From Nitrospira sp. (GTDB lineage: Bacteria; Nitrospirota; Nitrospiria; Nitrospirales; Nitrospiraceae), in the NCBI GenBank assembly GCA_031315995.1, contig JALDRG010000009.1, positions 62,001-126,000 on the forward strand: DNA of 64,000 nt. The letters are read 5' to 3'. Numbering within the stretch: position 1 is the stretch's first letter; each line of letters starts with the position of its first letter. The translations under genes were made by a program, and so were the position numbers. The notes under the pieces are model-generated. The model ran no database searches and was not told the DNA's origin. It saw only the letters and a program-made list of their open reading frames with translations. Below, one piece after another: positions 37,538 to 46,075 of the stretch.

Positions 37538-39409
37538 TTGCGCGTAACGCTCTCTTTCAATCCCAATGCGCTTCCTCAACGCCTCGCCTCCTCGGTGAAA
37601 GCGCTTGTCGCGCCAAGCCGCGTGGAGTGGTGGCGCCAGGCGAGGGAACGCGGTCTGTTTTCCCTGCTTCATCTGCAACAGCGATTCAGGAGAGGATCAC
37701 TTGACCGCCAGTTTACGGCGCAGGATCTGTCGCGTTATTCCTTCTGCACGAGTCGTACTCCGCAGCTGCCTGCGTTAGCCTGGCAGCTTCCTCCTGACAA
37801 CGGGCAACTGGAAGCCTTGCTGAAGGGATCTCTGACCGTGTTCGGTTATCCCTGGCAATGGAGTCAGGACGAATCGTGCTGGCATCGGTCGCCGGATACG
37901 GGAGCCGTGTGGCCGCGTCGGTTTTTTGCCGATATCTCAATTCATGCAGGCAACCCCTGCGGAGATATTCGCATCGCGTGGGAGCCCTCACGACTTCAGC
38001 ACCTGGTGCTCCTGGCGAGTTTGGCACAGCAGGCTGAACCGGCCATACGCACACGCGCCGTGTCGGCGGTGGAAGCACAGCTCCTCTCCTGGGTCGAATC
38101 GAATCCTTTCTTAACGGGCATTCATTACGTATCTCCGACGGAATGCGCGCTTCGATTGCTGGCGGTGTGTCACGCCATGGATCTGATGCGTCCCTGGCCG
38201 GAGGCCTCTGGGCATTTGTGGGCGGCCGTGCTCTCCATGATCTCCAGCCATGCGGAATTGATCCGAAAACGCCTGTCACTTCGACTGGCTACGCCGCATG
38301 ACACGTTGGCGGCCGCGACGGCCTTAATTTATGCCGGCAGTCTTTTCCCTGAAATGGACACGGCCGAGCGATGGCTCGCATTCGGGCATTATCTGTTGGA
38401 AGAAGAAACTCCTCGGCATATCAGTCATGATGGCGGCAGTCAGGAGCAGGGAGTGGGGTACCTTCAGTTTTGTACGGACCTCTATGGGATGGTGTTGACG
38501 CTCCTCGATCATCGACAGTCGCTTGTACCGGAAAAGATCCGGCAGGTGTTTGCGCGCAGCCGCGATTTTCTGGATGCGTTCCGCAATTCCACCGATGGGA
38601 GTCTACCGTCGATCGGAGAAGGCGAGCATGAGCACGCGCTCTCTCCCTATATGCATTTTGTGCATCCCAACAAAACACACTCTCCTGGGCTGACCACCTT
38701 TCATCTCTCAGGGTATTCAATCATTCGCGGCCGGATGAGAGACAAGGCGATTTTCGATCATGGGGCGTTGGGCATGGCCCCACATTATATGCACGGCCAT
38801 GCCGATGCACTGTCTCTCTTCCTTCAGGTCGGCTCCAAGGATGTGTTGATCGACCCGGGCACCTATACCTGCACCGGCAACGAAGAGTGGCGGATGTATT
38901 TTCGAGGGACACGCGCCCACAATACGGTGACCATCGATGGGCTGGACCAGGCCGTGCAGGATGGTCCCATGGCCTGGTCCCTGCCGTTCGATACGCATCT
39001 GGTCTACAAAGATGAGACGCCTGAAGGAAAAATTACGGTCATTGCCAGACATTATGGATATAAGGATCGATTAGGCGTGACCCATTTGCGCGGGGTGTCG
39101 TACGAGCCGCCCGGTTCCTGGATGATCTGGGACTGGCTTACGGGAACCGGTACGCATCACCTGGAACTTAATTGGCAGTTGGGATGCCGACCCGTTCCTA
39201 TTGAGGGGGGCTATCTGTTGGAAGGGCTTGAGCATCCCCTTCTGCTGACCATTGAAGGCGGCACGACCTCACTCTGCGAAGGCAGTGTTCAACCTTTCGG
39301 TGGGTGGGCTTCGACGCAGTATGGCTCAAAGCACCCGATTCCGACCGTGCGAGCGGAACACACGGGATCGATCCCGCATGAATTCATGACTCGTTTGCGC
39401 TTCCTGTAG
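37538..39409 (+). CDS. Heparinase II/III-family protein
   Basis: Polysaccharide lyase-like protein of 623 aa; such enzymes cleave uronate-containing polymers and are common in exopolysaccharide loci. The N-terminal two thirds form the alpha/alpha-toroid domain (WPRRFFADISIH, SPTECALRLLAVCHAM, HDGGSQEQGVGYLQFC with conserved His/Gln/Glu-Tyr). The C-terminal beta domain includes YMHGHADALSLFL, VLIDPGTYTCTGNEEW, RGTRAHNTVTIDGLDQ. The HGHAD and AHNTV motifs are family signatures. The TTG at 37538 is one possible start; a start nearer the residues WWRQARERGLFSLL is also possible. It is the only gene of the sugar region on the plus strand. Confidence 0.85.
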   Translation: MRVTLSFNPNALPQRLASSVKALVAPSRVEWWRQARERGLFSLLHLQQRFRRGSLDRQFTAQDLSRYSFCTSRTPQLPALAWQLPPDNGQLEALLKGSLTVFGYPWQWSQDESCWHRSPDTGAVWPRRFFADISIHAGNPCGDIRIAWEPSRLQHLVLLASLAQQAEPAIRTRAVSAVEAQLLSWVESNPFLTGIHYVSPTECALRLLAVCHAMDLMRPWPEASGHLWAAVLSMISSHAELIRKRLSLRLATPHDTLAAATALIYAGSLFPEMDTAERWLAFGHYLLEEETPRHISHDGGSQEQGVGYLQFCTDLYGMVLTLLDHRQSLVPEKIRQVFARSRDFLDAFRNSTDGSLPSIGEGEHEHALSPYMHFVHPNKTHSPGLTTFHLSGYSIIRGRMRDKAIFDHGALGMAPHYMHGHADALSLFLQVGSKDVLIDPGTYTCTGNEEWRMYFRGTRAHNTVTIDGLDQAVQDGPMAWSLPFDTHLVYKDETPEGKITVIARHYGYKDRLGVTHLRGVSYEPPGSWMIWDWLTGTGTHHLELNWQLGCRPVPIEGGYLLEGLEHPLLLTIEGGTTSLCEGSVQPFGGWASTQYGSKHPIPTVRAEHTGSIPHEFMTRLRFL

Positions 39410-39410
39410 C

Positions 39411-39790
39411 TCTCCTCTTCCCCTTCTCTTCCGACTACCCAGGCCGACGGGCATCACGCGTCCAGAAGCAGAGTCTCGCGATGTTGGGCGATGCGGTCGG
39501 CTGCCCATCCATCCCATTGCAGAAGAATCGCGCCTTCTTCAACTGCCAGGCAATCAGTCGTGCCTGTGCCGGAGGCAGTTTGCGTGGATCGGTTCCGATG
39601 AGCTCCGTTGTGCCAATTGTCACGGTCTCGCGTCGTTCGGTGTTGTCGCGCAAAGTCAGGCAGGGAACTCCGAGTACAGTCGTTTCTTCGGTGATGCTGC
39701 CGGAGTCAGTCATCACGCCGTGGGCATGTTTCACGAGCTAGTTAAATTCGAGGTATGAAACAGTGGTGCGGTTGAATGTTCAGAAACGGC
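39411..39790 (-). pseudogene. wecB: Remnant of UDP-GlcNAc 2-epimerase
   Basis: Only the C-terminal third of a non-hydrolysing UDP-N-acetylglucosamine 2-epimerase remains. KHAHGVMTDSGSITEETTVL, GVPCLTLRDNTERRETV and GTTELIG are diagnostic. A TAG at about 39,741 interrupts the upstream YLEFN-LVKHA, and a one-base shift near 39,535 splits LKK from GAILLQWDGWAADRIAQHRE. The first 250 or so residues are absent, replaced directly by the lipoprotein gene. This is a true truncation, outside the error-rich block, and a sign of gene loss at the edge of the polysaccharide locus. Confidence 0.75.
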
Positions 39791-39826
39791 CCGAGGCTCG
39801 AACCATCCGGAGCGTCATGCGCGCGC

Positions 39827-40066
39827 CTACTCTTTCTCCACCAACCGCCATCCCCGCTTTTGCACGCACCGTTCGGTGGCCTGAATGATGAGCAGTTGAA
39901 TGCCCTGTTGCAGCTTGGGATCACGAAGGGTGTCGGCTTGACACTGGTTGTAATCTTGCGTGAATTGCTCTTTGGGGCGGTTCGGATGCACCCATTCGCT
40001 GGTGCTGCACCCGGCCAGCACGTACACCAACAGGGACGACAATACGATGCGGGAGGGCTGTGTCAT
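39827..40066 (-). CDS. Small hypothetical lipoprotein
   Basis: 79-aa protein with signal peptide MTQPSRIVLSSLLVYVLAGC, where LAGC is a lipobox. The mature part contains WVHPNRPKEQFTQDYNQC and a C-terminal RCVQKRGWRLVEKE, a layout (three Cys, Cys-Met/Val-x-x-x-Gly-Trp near the end) seen in short envelope lipoproteins of unknown function. The start at 40066 has AAGAGG 7 bases upstream; a longer frame to 40144 lacks a signal. It ends next to the wecB remnant. No function is proposed. Confidence 0.7.
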   Translation of the reverse strand: MTQPSRIVLSSLLVYVLAGCSTSEWVHPNRPKEQFTQDYNQCQADTLRDPKLQQGIQLLIIQATERCVQKRGWRLVEKE

Positions 40067-40240
40067 GTTCGGCCTCTTCAGGGGGTAGGAAGCACCTGCT
40101 CGATCTGGGGGAAGAAGATAGCCTGCGACTCCGATTTGCGTCAAGCGGCGCCGGTCCTGTCGCGCCCGCTGTCGCGCCGTTGTTGGAGAGGAGTGGATGA
40201 TCCGGGAACCGACTCGATAGAGACGCGGTATGCGACGCCG

Positions 40241-41140
40241 CTAGGGCAGCGGCACGGAAAACGTCACCTCGGTGCCGCGTTCGTTGTAGGTCAGATCGGG
40301 GAAGAAGGCCTTGGCGAGAAAGACGCCGCGCCCATTGGCGTCGCGACTGTCGCACGGTCGATCCGACCGCGTGAGAAAGCGGCTCCATGTGAAGCCGTTC
40401 CCTTCATCCGTGATTGCATAACGGATAACGCGATGGAACTTGTCATGCAAGGCTCGGACGATGACGCGACGGGTGGCGAACCGTGGATTACGACGGCGTT
40501 CGGCGATCAAGAGGTCGAATCGGTCGGTATTCAAGGCCTCATGCTTTTCTTCGTAGAAGATTTCGAGACTGCCATGCTCCACTGCGTTGACGATGAGCTC
40601 CAGCAAGGTCGCGCGAAGGTGCAAGCGCTGAGTTTCGGGGAGCCTCATGGCGGTACTCTCGATCAGCCAGGCGACACAGGATTCGACCTCGTTCGGATCG
40701 GTTCCGAGGACCAGGCGATAGTCCACTTGCTCGATGCCTGGGACATCTTCAATGGTGTGAGGGATGTTCTCAAGCGCTCGATCCAGCGCCATGCCGAGCT
40801 CCTCGGCATGAACCGGTTTGTGCAGATAATCCCCTGCTCCGGCGCGGACGGCCTCTAGAATTACGCGCTCATTCGTTGTCTCGGCCGTCGCAATAATCGC
40901 GGTCCTCGAGCAGCGTCGACGAGCCTCACGGATCAGCGCGAGGCCGGTCATGTCCGGCAGAAAGAGGTCGCTCAGCAACACATCGGGCAAGGCCATCTCG
41001 ATCATCGCGATGGCCACATGGGGATCAGGCGCCGTCATGACCGACAAGCCGCGGGTCTTCGCCTGTTCCAAGACCAGGGTCAGCGTCTCGGCGCAAGGTT
41101 CGACGACCAACAGGGTGTTTGATGCGGCAGGAGGTGTCAT
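40241..41140 (-). CDS. Receiver domain fused to RsbW-like ATPase
   Basis: 299-aa protein: receiver (1-120) with acceptor Asp in VLLSDLFLPDMTG near 58 and Lys in LHKPVHAEEL, followed by a linker and a GHKL ATPase of the anti-sigma-kinase type (about 160-299). N-box LLELIVNAVEHGSLEI, G1 box ITDEGNGF, G2-like GRGVFLAKAFF and end NERGTEVTFSVPLP. RsbW-like kinases phosphorylate STAS proteins on serine, and two STAS genes lie upstream. It overlaps the Hpt gene by ATGA. Probable switch: phosphorylation of the receiver controls the kinase half. Confidence 0.88.
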   Translation of the reverse strand: MTPPAASNTLLVVEPCAETLTLVLEQAKTRGLSVMTAPDPHVAIAMIEMALPDVLLSDLFLPDMTGLALIREARRRCSRTAIIATAETTNERVILEAVRAGAGDYLHKPVHAEELGMALDRALENIPHTIEDVPGIEQVDYRLVLGTDPNEVESCVAWLIESTAMRLPETQRLHLRATLLELIVNAVEHGSLEIFYEEKHEALNTDRFDLLIAERRRNPRFATRRVIVRALHDKFHRVIRYAITDEGNGFTWSRFLTRSDRPCDSRDANGRGVFLAKAFFPDLTYNERGTEVTFSVPLP

Positions 41141-41496
41141 GACGGGAACCCCTTCTCGATAATCGTTCGCAGGGCCACCGTCAATCGCTCAAGCTCGGCA
41201 TGAACCCGCTCACCGTGCGCGGCCACCTCGTGTGCAGCCGACTGCTGGGCTGATTCCTCAAGTTGTGCGGCAGCGTCCACGGTTGCGCGGGCACAAAACT
41301 CCAAGGCCGATCCCTTCAATTTGTGGGCTTCCTTGGCCAGCGTCGGCAAATCTTGCGCGGCGAGAGCCGCCTGGAGCGCTGCGAGTGCCTCCGCTGAACG
41401 CTCGACGAACAGGGCGGCCAGGGTCAGAAATAATTCCTGGTCACCGTCGAAACGTTCCAGTGCGGCAGCGAGGTCAATGGCAGGATATGACTCCAT
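41137..41496 (-). CDS. Histidine phosphotransfer (Hpt) domain protein
   Basis: 119-aa stand-alone Hpt protein, an all-helical relay carrying phosphate between a hybrid kinase and response regulators. The phospho-histidine is in KEAHKLKGSALEF (about residues 57-69), with the usual HxxKG core. The rest is Ala/Glu-rich helix. The start overlaps the stop of the upstream phosphatase gene by one base (TAATG) and its stop overlaps the next start by four, so the three proteins are probably made together. The donor kinase is not in the window. Confidence 0.87.
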   Translation of the reverse strand: MESYPAIDLAAALERFDGDQELFLTLAALFVERSAEALAALQAALAAQDLPTLAKEAHKLKGSALEFCARATVDAAAQLEESAQQSAAHEVAAHGERVHAELERLTVALRTIIEKGFPS

Positions 41497-42761
41497 TACA
41501 ACGTCTCCTTCTCCGAAGCCAGATCGTCCAGCACTTCGACGCCGAGCAGCGCCACATCATCGGGAAAAATATCGCCGCTCAGCCAATGCTTCGCCGCCGC
41601 CATGGTTTCGCTGATGCAATGGGCCAGGGTGTGGTTGCAATTGCCTTCCAGCGTGGCTTGTAGGCGATCCCGGCCCCAGAGCTCTCCTGTCGGCGACGGA
41701 GCTTCATAGATGCCGTCGCTCAGCAGGTAGACGCGATCCCGCAGGCGCAATTTGGCGCTGGCGCTTTCAAAGGTGATATCCGGATCGAAGCCCAGGGGAA
41801 GGCTGGCCGAGGCCAACCATTGTGATTCGCGGTCGGCGGCATGCAGGAACGCGCCGCTGTGTCCGGCGGTCGCATAAAAGAGCGTGCGCGACGGGAGGTG
41901 CAGACGGCCGACCCACAGGGTGAAATATTCACCGTCCTGGGTCAGCGGGAAACGACGGTTGGCCTCAGTAATAATGGCCCCCGGATCGAAACTGCCGACC
42001 GCCTTCGCCAGATTCTCTTCGCGTAGAAAACTCATCAGCTCGACGGCGCGCAAGGCTGCGGCGACCCCGTGGCCTGACGCGTCGAGAATGTACAAGCCCA
42101 GGGTCTCCGATCCCCAGGGGATCGCCTGAAACAGATCGCCCCCTAACGCAAGAGAAGGCTGATAGGCCCACTGCATGGTAAGGCCCCGCGCCGGCATGCC
42201 CGGGAGAGGGAGCTGCGCGCGCACGAAATCCGAGGCCGATTGCAGTTCACTCTCCAATTCGGCTTGCTTGGCGGAGAGGAGGCGATGGGAACGATCGAGG
42301 TCGTCGCGCGTGCGTTCGATCTCACGGACCAGCGCGCTGGATCGGAGGCTGGCTTGCACACGCGCCAGGACTTCCTGCTTGCTCGCCGCTTTGCTTAGAA
42401 AATCGTCGGCGCCTCGAGAGAGGCCCTCGGCAATTTGCTCGGGTCGGTCGTGCGCGGTCATGAGCACGACCTGACTGGACTTCAATTCGGGATCCGCGCG
42501 AATTGCTTCGCATACACCGGGACCGTCCATCCCCGGCATCATCCAATCGAGAATCACCAGATCGGGACGCTGCGCGCGGATGACGTTTAACCCGGCAACG
42601 CCATCACCGGCTTCGATGACGCGATAGCCCAACCGTTTCAGCCGCCCGGCCATGCTGAGGCGGGTGATCTCATCGTCATCGACAAGAAGGATGAGCGGCG
42701 CAGGCTTGGTGCCCTTGTCGGCAGTCGGTTGCTCAATGATGCGATGCGCGGGCTCAGCCAC
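41496..42761 (-). CDS. Receiver-coiled coil-PP2C (SpoIIE/RsbU-type) phosphatase
   Basis: 421-aa response regulator with phosphatase output. Receiver at about 20-140: LILLVDDDEITRL, acceptor Asp in LVILDWMMPGMDG, Ser/Thr in VLMTAHDRP and Lys in FLSKAASKQEV. A coiled coil (about 140-185) leads to the PP2C-type SpoIIE domain: LTMQWAYQPSLALGGDLFQA, YILDASGHGVAAAL (metal-binding D-x-S-G-H-G), ATAGHSGAFLH and YLLSDGIYEAPS. This family dephosphorylates STAS anti-anti-sigma proteins. It sits between the STAS genes and the Hpt gene in one minus-strand operon. Confidence 0.92.
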   Translation of the reverse strand: MAEPAHRIIEQPTADKGTKPAPLILLVDDDEITRLSMAGRLKRLGYRVIEAGDGVAGLNVIRAQRPDLVILDWMMPGMDGPGVCEAIRADPELKSSQVVLMTAHDRPEQIAEGLSRGADDFLSKAASKQEVLARVQASLRSSALVREIERTRDDLDRSHRLLSAKQAELESELQSASDFVRAQLPLPGMPARGLTMQWAYQPSLALGGDLFQAIPWGSETLGLYILDASGHGVAAALRAVELMSFLREENLAKAVGSFDPGAIITEANRRFPLTQDGEYFTLWVGRLHLPSRTLFYATAGHSGAFLHAADRESQWLASASLPLGFDPDITFESASAKLRLRDRVYLLSDGIYEAPSPTGELWGRDRLQATLEGNCNHTLAHCISETMAAAKHWLSGDIFPDDVALLGVEVLDDLASEKETL

Positions 42762-42784
42762 GTCTGCTGCTCCTGATACCGGCC

Positions 42785-43150
42785 CTATCCCGTGGCCGGG
42801 AGACGGTGTCCCCCTGCTAGCGCATCCTGTTCCGAATCGTAGACCGGGAGGATCTGGTGGAGGTTGGCCAGGGTGATGATTTCTTTGACGTAACTCTGGG
42901 GGTTCAGTAGGCTGACCATGATCTGCGCCGCCGAAAGACTCTGGGCCAGCAGCGCCAATGTGCCGAGCGCCGAACTATCTAAAAACCGTACGCCGTGCAG
43001 ATTCACAATCACATGCCGGCAGCCGCCGCGCCGGCTTCGTTCCACCGCGGCTTTGAAGATGGCGCGATTCGCATAGGTCAGTTCCCCCGCCAAATCAAGG
43101 ATGACCGACTGCCCGATACGACGTTCAGTGATCTGCATGCACGGTTCCAC
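42785..43150 (-). CDS. STAS domain anti-sigma factor antagonist
   Basis: 121-aa SpoIIAA/RsbV-like protein. The phosphorylatable serine lies in VRFLDSSALGTLALLAQ near residue 58; the preceding strand VIVNLHGV and following helix fit the STAS fold. Its partner switch would be serine phosphorylation by the receiver-ATPase protein and dephosphorylation by the PP2C protein just downstream (24 bases away). An internal ATG (MQITERRIGQSV) at 43138 is an alternative start. The two STAS proteins here share the same ending pattern (I-x-L-A-N-L-H), so they are paralogues. Confidence 0.9.
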   Translation of the reverse strand: MEPCMQITERRIGQSVILDLAGELTYANRAIFKAAVERSRRGGCRHVIVNLHGVRFLDSSALGTLALLAQSLSAAQIMVSLLNPQSYVKEIITLANLHQILPVYDSEQDALAGGHRLPATG

Positions 43151-43169
43151 TCTTGTCGGTAACAGGACC

Positions 43170-43508
43170 TTATGCGCTTTTCTTGACCAGCGACGACACT
43201 TCCGACTCGATCAGCGGAATTGTCCTGTGCAGGTTCGCCAGTTCAATGATCTGGCGCACCGTCGGCTGAGGATAAGCCAGCAAGAGCGTGCGTTTCTCGG
43301 CTTGCAATTGGCGATGGGTGATCATCAACAACCCCAGGGCCGCGCTGTCGAGAAAGGCTACCTGAGACAGGTCGATCATGATCTCCGCTATCTGATCGGT
43401 GCTGACGGCCTTCAGCGCCTCCTGAAACGACTTGCGCTGCGTATACGTAAAGTTGCCCTCGAGCTTCAACGTGACTTTCTTGTCATGGATTTCCTGGGTA
43501 ATTTTCAT
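43170..43508 (-). CDS. STAS domain anti-sigma factor antagonist (second copy)
   Basis: 112-aa STAS protein. Start chosen at MKITQEIHDKKV because GAGGAG lies 5 bases upstream; a longer frame to 43538 adds ten residues without a ribosome site. Conserved serine in VAFLDSAALGLLMITHRQ. The closing motif IIELANLHRTIPLIESE matches IITLANLHQILPVYDSE of the neighbouring STAS gene, so this is a tandem duplicate diverged in sequence. Same partner-switch role proposed. Confidence 0.9.
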   Translation of the reverse strand: MKITQEIHDKKVTLKLEGNFTYTQRKSFQEALKAVSTDQIAEIMIDLSQVAFLDSAALGLLMITHRQLQAEKRTLLLAYPQPTVRQIIELANLHRTIPLIESEVSSLVKKSA

Positions 43509-43538
43509 GATGACTCCTCTATGCGCAAAAGTTAACAC

Positions 43539-43732
43539 TCAGGCACGGGTGACATGACTTAGGATGGCCGCCGCAATATCGTCGAGCAGCCGGACGGCCT
43601 CGGCGACGCGGAGATTGAGGCCTCTTTTATTCATACAGTCCGTTATCTCCGTCGCCCCAGCGAGATGCCGGTTGTGTCATACAGCAGGGTGCGGAGTTGC
43701 TTATATTCCTGTTTCGTAATGGCATGGGCCAT
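43539..43732 (-). pseudogene. Small conserved-looking gene with one-base frameshift
   Basis: Two short frames join into one 64-residue protein if one G is added to GGGG near 43,654-43,657. Frame one, starting 4 bases after the upstream stop, reads MAHAITKQEYKQLRTLLYD, TTGISL; frame two continues GATEITDCMNKRGLNLRVAE, AVRLLDDIAAAILSHVTRA. The joined product is all-helical and ends just before the STAS gene. The G-run shift may be a sequence error, a true mutation or slippage. The second frame alone gives a 31-aa peptide from an ATG at 43634. I do not recognise the family, though the first half faintly resembles the start of CheR-type proteins. Confidence 0.45.
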
Positions 43733-43736
43733 GGGG

Positions 43737-44198
43737 CTAGCTCCGGTACCAGACAAAGAGCATGAGGTAGACGAGATAGGCCGTCAGCATTGTGCCACTG
43801 AACGTCCAGACGAGCGCATTACCCATCCGGCGGTGTGCCGTCATCCCCGCGACCATGGCGCCGACGCTGCCGTAACGTAGGCGATGGAGACCCATGTAGA
43901 GGTTGTAGGCGCCCAATCCAATGGTGGTGATCGCCAGGAGCATGTGCGCGACAAACACCGGGAGATACACCGACCAGTAGTGACTCTCAGGACCCCTGAA
44001 GGTTTCGCGTCCGAAGATTGTTTGTTTGAGCACGTAGGCCACCAGCCAAATTCCGACGATCGTGAAGCCCACAATCATGCGATGCGAATGGTGCGACACA
44101 TCGTGCGACTTGGCCGCCCGTACCCCCGCCAACACCACGAGATAGGCGACGGTAAGGCTGGAGAGAACCAGGTACCAAAGGATCGTCTTAAGGTCCAT
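43737..44198 (-). CDS. DUF420-like four-helix membrane protein
   Basis: 153-aa integral membrane protein with four or five hydrophobic helices (LVLSSLTVAYLVVLAGV; IVGFTIVGIWLVAYVLK; YLPVFVAHMLLAITTIGLGA; WTFSGTMLTAYLVYLMLF). Conserved histidines (SHHSHRM, FVAHML, TAHRRMGNA) match the DUF420/YozB pattern, thought to relate to cytochrome-oxidase assembly or haem binding. It ends next to the small frameshifted gene. Not obviously connected with the STAS operon by function. The 244 bases before motB (44,199-44,442) hold no gene I can support. Confidence 0.65.
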   Translation of the reverse strand: MDLKTILWYLVLSSLTVAYLVVLAGVRAAKSHDVSHHSHRMIVGFTIVGIWLVAYVLKQTIFGRETFRGPESHYWSVYLPVFVAHMLLAITTIGLGAYNLYMGLHRLRYGSVGAMVAGMTAHRRMGNALVWTFSGTMLTAYLVYLMLFVWYRS

Positions 44199-44442
44199 GA
44201 TCCGTCCTAGGGGAGAAGTGAAATCAACCGGAACGATTCAGTCGGATCCAGTCTGAACACACTCACACGTTCATGTATCGGTTGTTAAAATCCGTTTCTT
44301 GAGGGGATGTCTAAGAGGAGGACGGGGGCTGCCAAGCCGTCACGCCGAAGGCGAGGCACTCGCAGAAAGGGGCAAGATTTGCCCACCCTGTGCGAATCAG
44401 CTATCCCTGGTCCGACACGGGCGTGGGGACGTCTGTGCGCGA

Positions 44443-45222
44443 TCAGAGCGGTTGTCCAGGGGGAGCGACCCCCGGCAGCATCGAATCGAGCGTTTCTTCG
44501 GTGAGGTTCTTTTCCAGCACGATGATTTCGACCCGCCGGTTCTTCGTCCTTCCTTCAGGCGTATCGTTGGTTGCGACCGGTTTGGAGTCGGCGAATCCTG
44601 TCGCTGACAGATGCGAAATGGGGACTTCGTAGAGTTCGGAGAAAATTCTCACGACCATCACGGCGCGCACGGCAGAGAGTTCCCAGTTCGAGGGAAATTG
44701 GGCCGTTCGGATGGGCACGTTGTCCGTGTGGCCGAGGATACGGACATGGCGATCCATTTCGATCAGAATTTCAGCCAGCGACTTCAAAAACGGCAGGGCT
44801 TCCGGACGCACCCGCGCTTCCCCGCTGCCGAAGAGGATCGATTCCGGCAGGGAAATCATGATCGTTCCATTGCCGGTTTCCACGATCTTGACTTCCGCGA
44901 TGTCCCCCTTGAGGATTGGATGAATTCTAGTTACGAGTTCCCGCATTCGCCGGATGACGGGATCGTTGATACTGTCGGGTTGTGGCGGGATCATTTTCGG
45001 TTTCGTGTCGCCGATGCTGAAGGGTAGCCGGCTGGACGGGATGCTGTTCACCGGATTCAACGCGGCCTTAATGGAATCGCTCACCGTGCGATATTTGCCC
45101 TCATTGACCGACGACACCGAATACATCACGACAAAGAAGGCAAACAGCAGCGTGATGAAGTCCGCGTAGGACACCAGCCAGCGTTCGTGATTTTCGTGTT
45201 CTTCGTGTTTTTTCTTCGCCAT
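44443..45222 (-). CDS. motB: Flagellar motor stator protein MotB
   Basis: Stator subunit that anchors the proton or sodium channel to peptidoglycan. Start set at MAKKKHEEHENHERWLVSYA (ATG 45222), the normal MotB N-terminus; the frame is open 18 codons further. The membrane helix VSYADFITLLFAFFVVMYS contains the ion-binding Asp in YADF. The C-terminal OmpA-like peptidoglycan domain shows RILGHTDNVPI, NWELSAVRAVMVVRIF and GFADSKPV-x-x-N. Length 259 aa. motA is 82 bases upstream on the same strand. Confidence 0.94.
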   Translation of the reverse strand: MAKKKHEEHENHERWLVSYADFITLLFAFFVVMYSVSSVNEGKYRTVSDSIKAALNPVNSIPSSRLPFSIGDTKPKMIPPQPDSINDPVIRRMRELVTRIHPILKGDIAEVKIVETGNGTIMISLPESILFGSGEARVRPEALPFLKSLAEILIEMDRHVRILGHTDNVPIRTAQFPSNWELSAVRAVMVVRIFSELYEVPISHLSATGFADSKPVATNDTPEGRTKNRRVEIIVLEKNLTEETLDSMLPGVAPPGQPL

Positions 45223-45304
45223 CGGATGATCGTGAATCGTCTCTCGTGAACTGTGAAGTGACCGAATCGGGACCACACATCCGCGTCAGGAATGAGGTGC
45301 GAGG

Positions 45305-46075
45305 TTATTTTTTATCCTCCTTCGTCCGTTCATGCGGAGGCAGATAACTTTCGAGCTTCTCTTGCAGTAGCCGGGGGTTTTCCCCCTGAGCCAACCCTAC
45401 GAGTCCCATAATCACCATGGTCCGGAGGCCGGCCTCTTCCTTCAGTTTGAACTTCATCTTGTTGCCGATCGGCAGGAAGAACAGGTTGGCTGCGCCGACG
45501 CCGTACACCGTCGCGACGAAGGCCACGGCAATACCGCCGCCGAGCTTGGACGGATCGGCCAAATTCTCCATCACGTGGATCAACCCCAGCACGGCGCCCA
45601 AAATTCCGACCGTCGGCGCATATCCGCCTGCCGCCTCCCAAACCTTGGCGGCATGTACTCCTTCTTCTTCATGGTGCTCGACTTCGATTTCCAAAATCTC
45701 TTGGAGGAGCTTCGGATCAGTCCCATCGACGATCAATTGGATACCTTTTTTGAAGAATGGATCGTGCAAGTCCTTGATCTTCCCTTCTAACGCAAGCAAA
45801 CCTTGCTTGCGTGAGACATTGGCCAAGTCCAAGATCTGCGTGATCGTCCCCTTGACGTCATGAGGAGGATTAGTCAGCGCCAGTGAGACCAAACTGATGG
45901 ATTTCAGGACCACAGAGAGAGGGTTTTGAACGCAGCAGGCCCCGATGGTTCCACCCATGACGATGATAAACGCCGTTAGTTGGAGTACCGATCCGATATG
46001 TCCGCCCTCGAGCGCTTGGCCTCCGAGGATGGATCCGATGGCAATGACGACGCCCAGGATGGTGGCTATATCCAC
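45305..46075 (-). CDS. motA: Flagellar motor stator protein MotA
   Basis: Stator channel subunit, 256 aa. N-terminal helices ATILGVVIAIGSILGG and VLQLTAFIIVMGGTIGACCV, a cytoplasmic loop with charged residues (RKQGLLALEGKIKDL), then the conserved EAAGGYAPTVGILGAVLGLI and GGIAVAFVATVYGVGAANLF helices with the Pro that interacts with the MotB aspartate. PomA/MotA class; ion type cannot be read from sequence. The 227 bases upstream (46,076-46,302) before the HTH gene may contain the motAB promoter; I see no clear -35/-10. Confidence 0.94.
   Translation of the reverse strand: MDIATILGVVIAIGSILGGQALEGGHIGSVLQLTAFIIVMGGTIGACCVQNPLSVVLKSISLVSLALTNPPHDVKGTITQILDLANVSRKQGLLALEGKIKDLHDPFFKKGIQLIVDGTDPKLLQEILEIEVEHHEEEGVHAAKVWEAAGGYAPTVGILGAVLGLIHVMENLADPSKLGGGIAVAFVATVYGVGAANLFFLPIGNKMKFKLKEEAGLRTMVIMGLVGLAQGENPRLLQEKLESYLPPHERTKEDKK

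Noticed and set aside
43640..43670. Programmed frameshift in the small gene
   Set aside because: No slippery heptamer or downstream stem is visible; a simple G-run indel is the simpler explanation.
44307..44504. Plus-strand 65-codon frame rich in Arg/Lys (MSKRRTGAAKPSRRRRG)
   Set aside because: It overlaps the 3' end of motB in antisense, its second half looks like read-through of GC-rich DNA, and no family is recognised. A short basic protein is possible but not supported.
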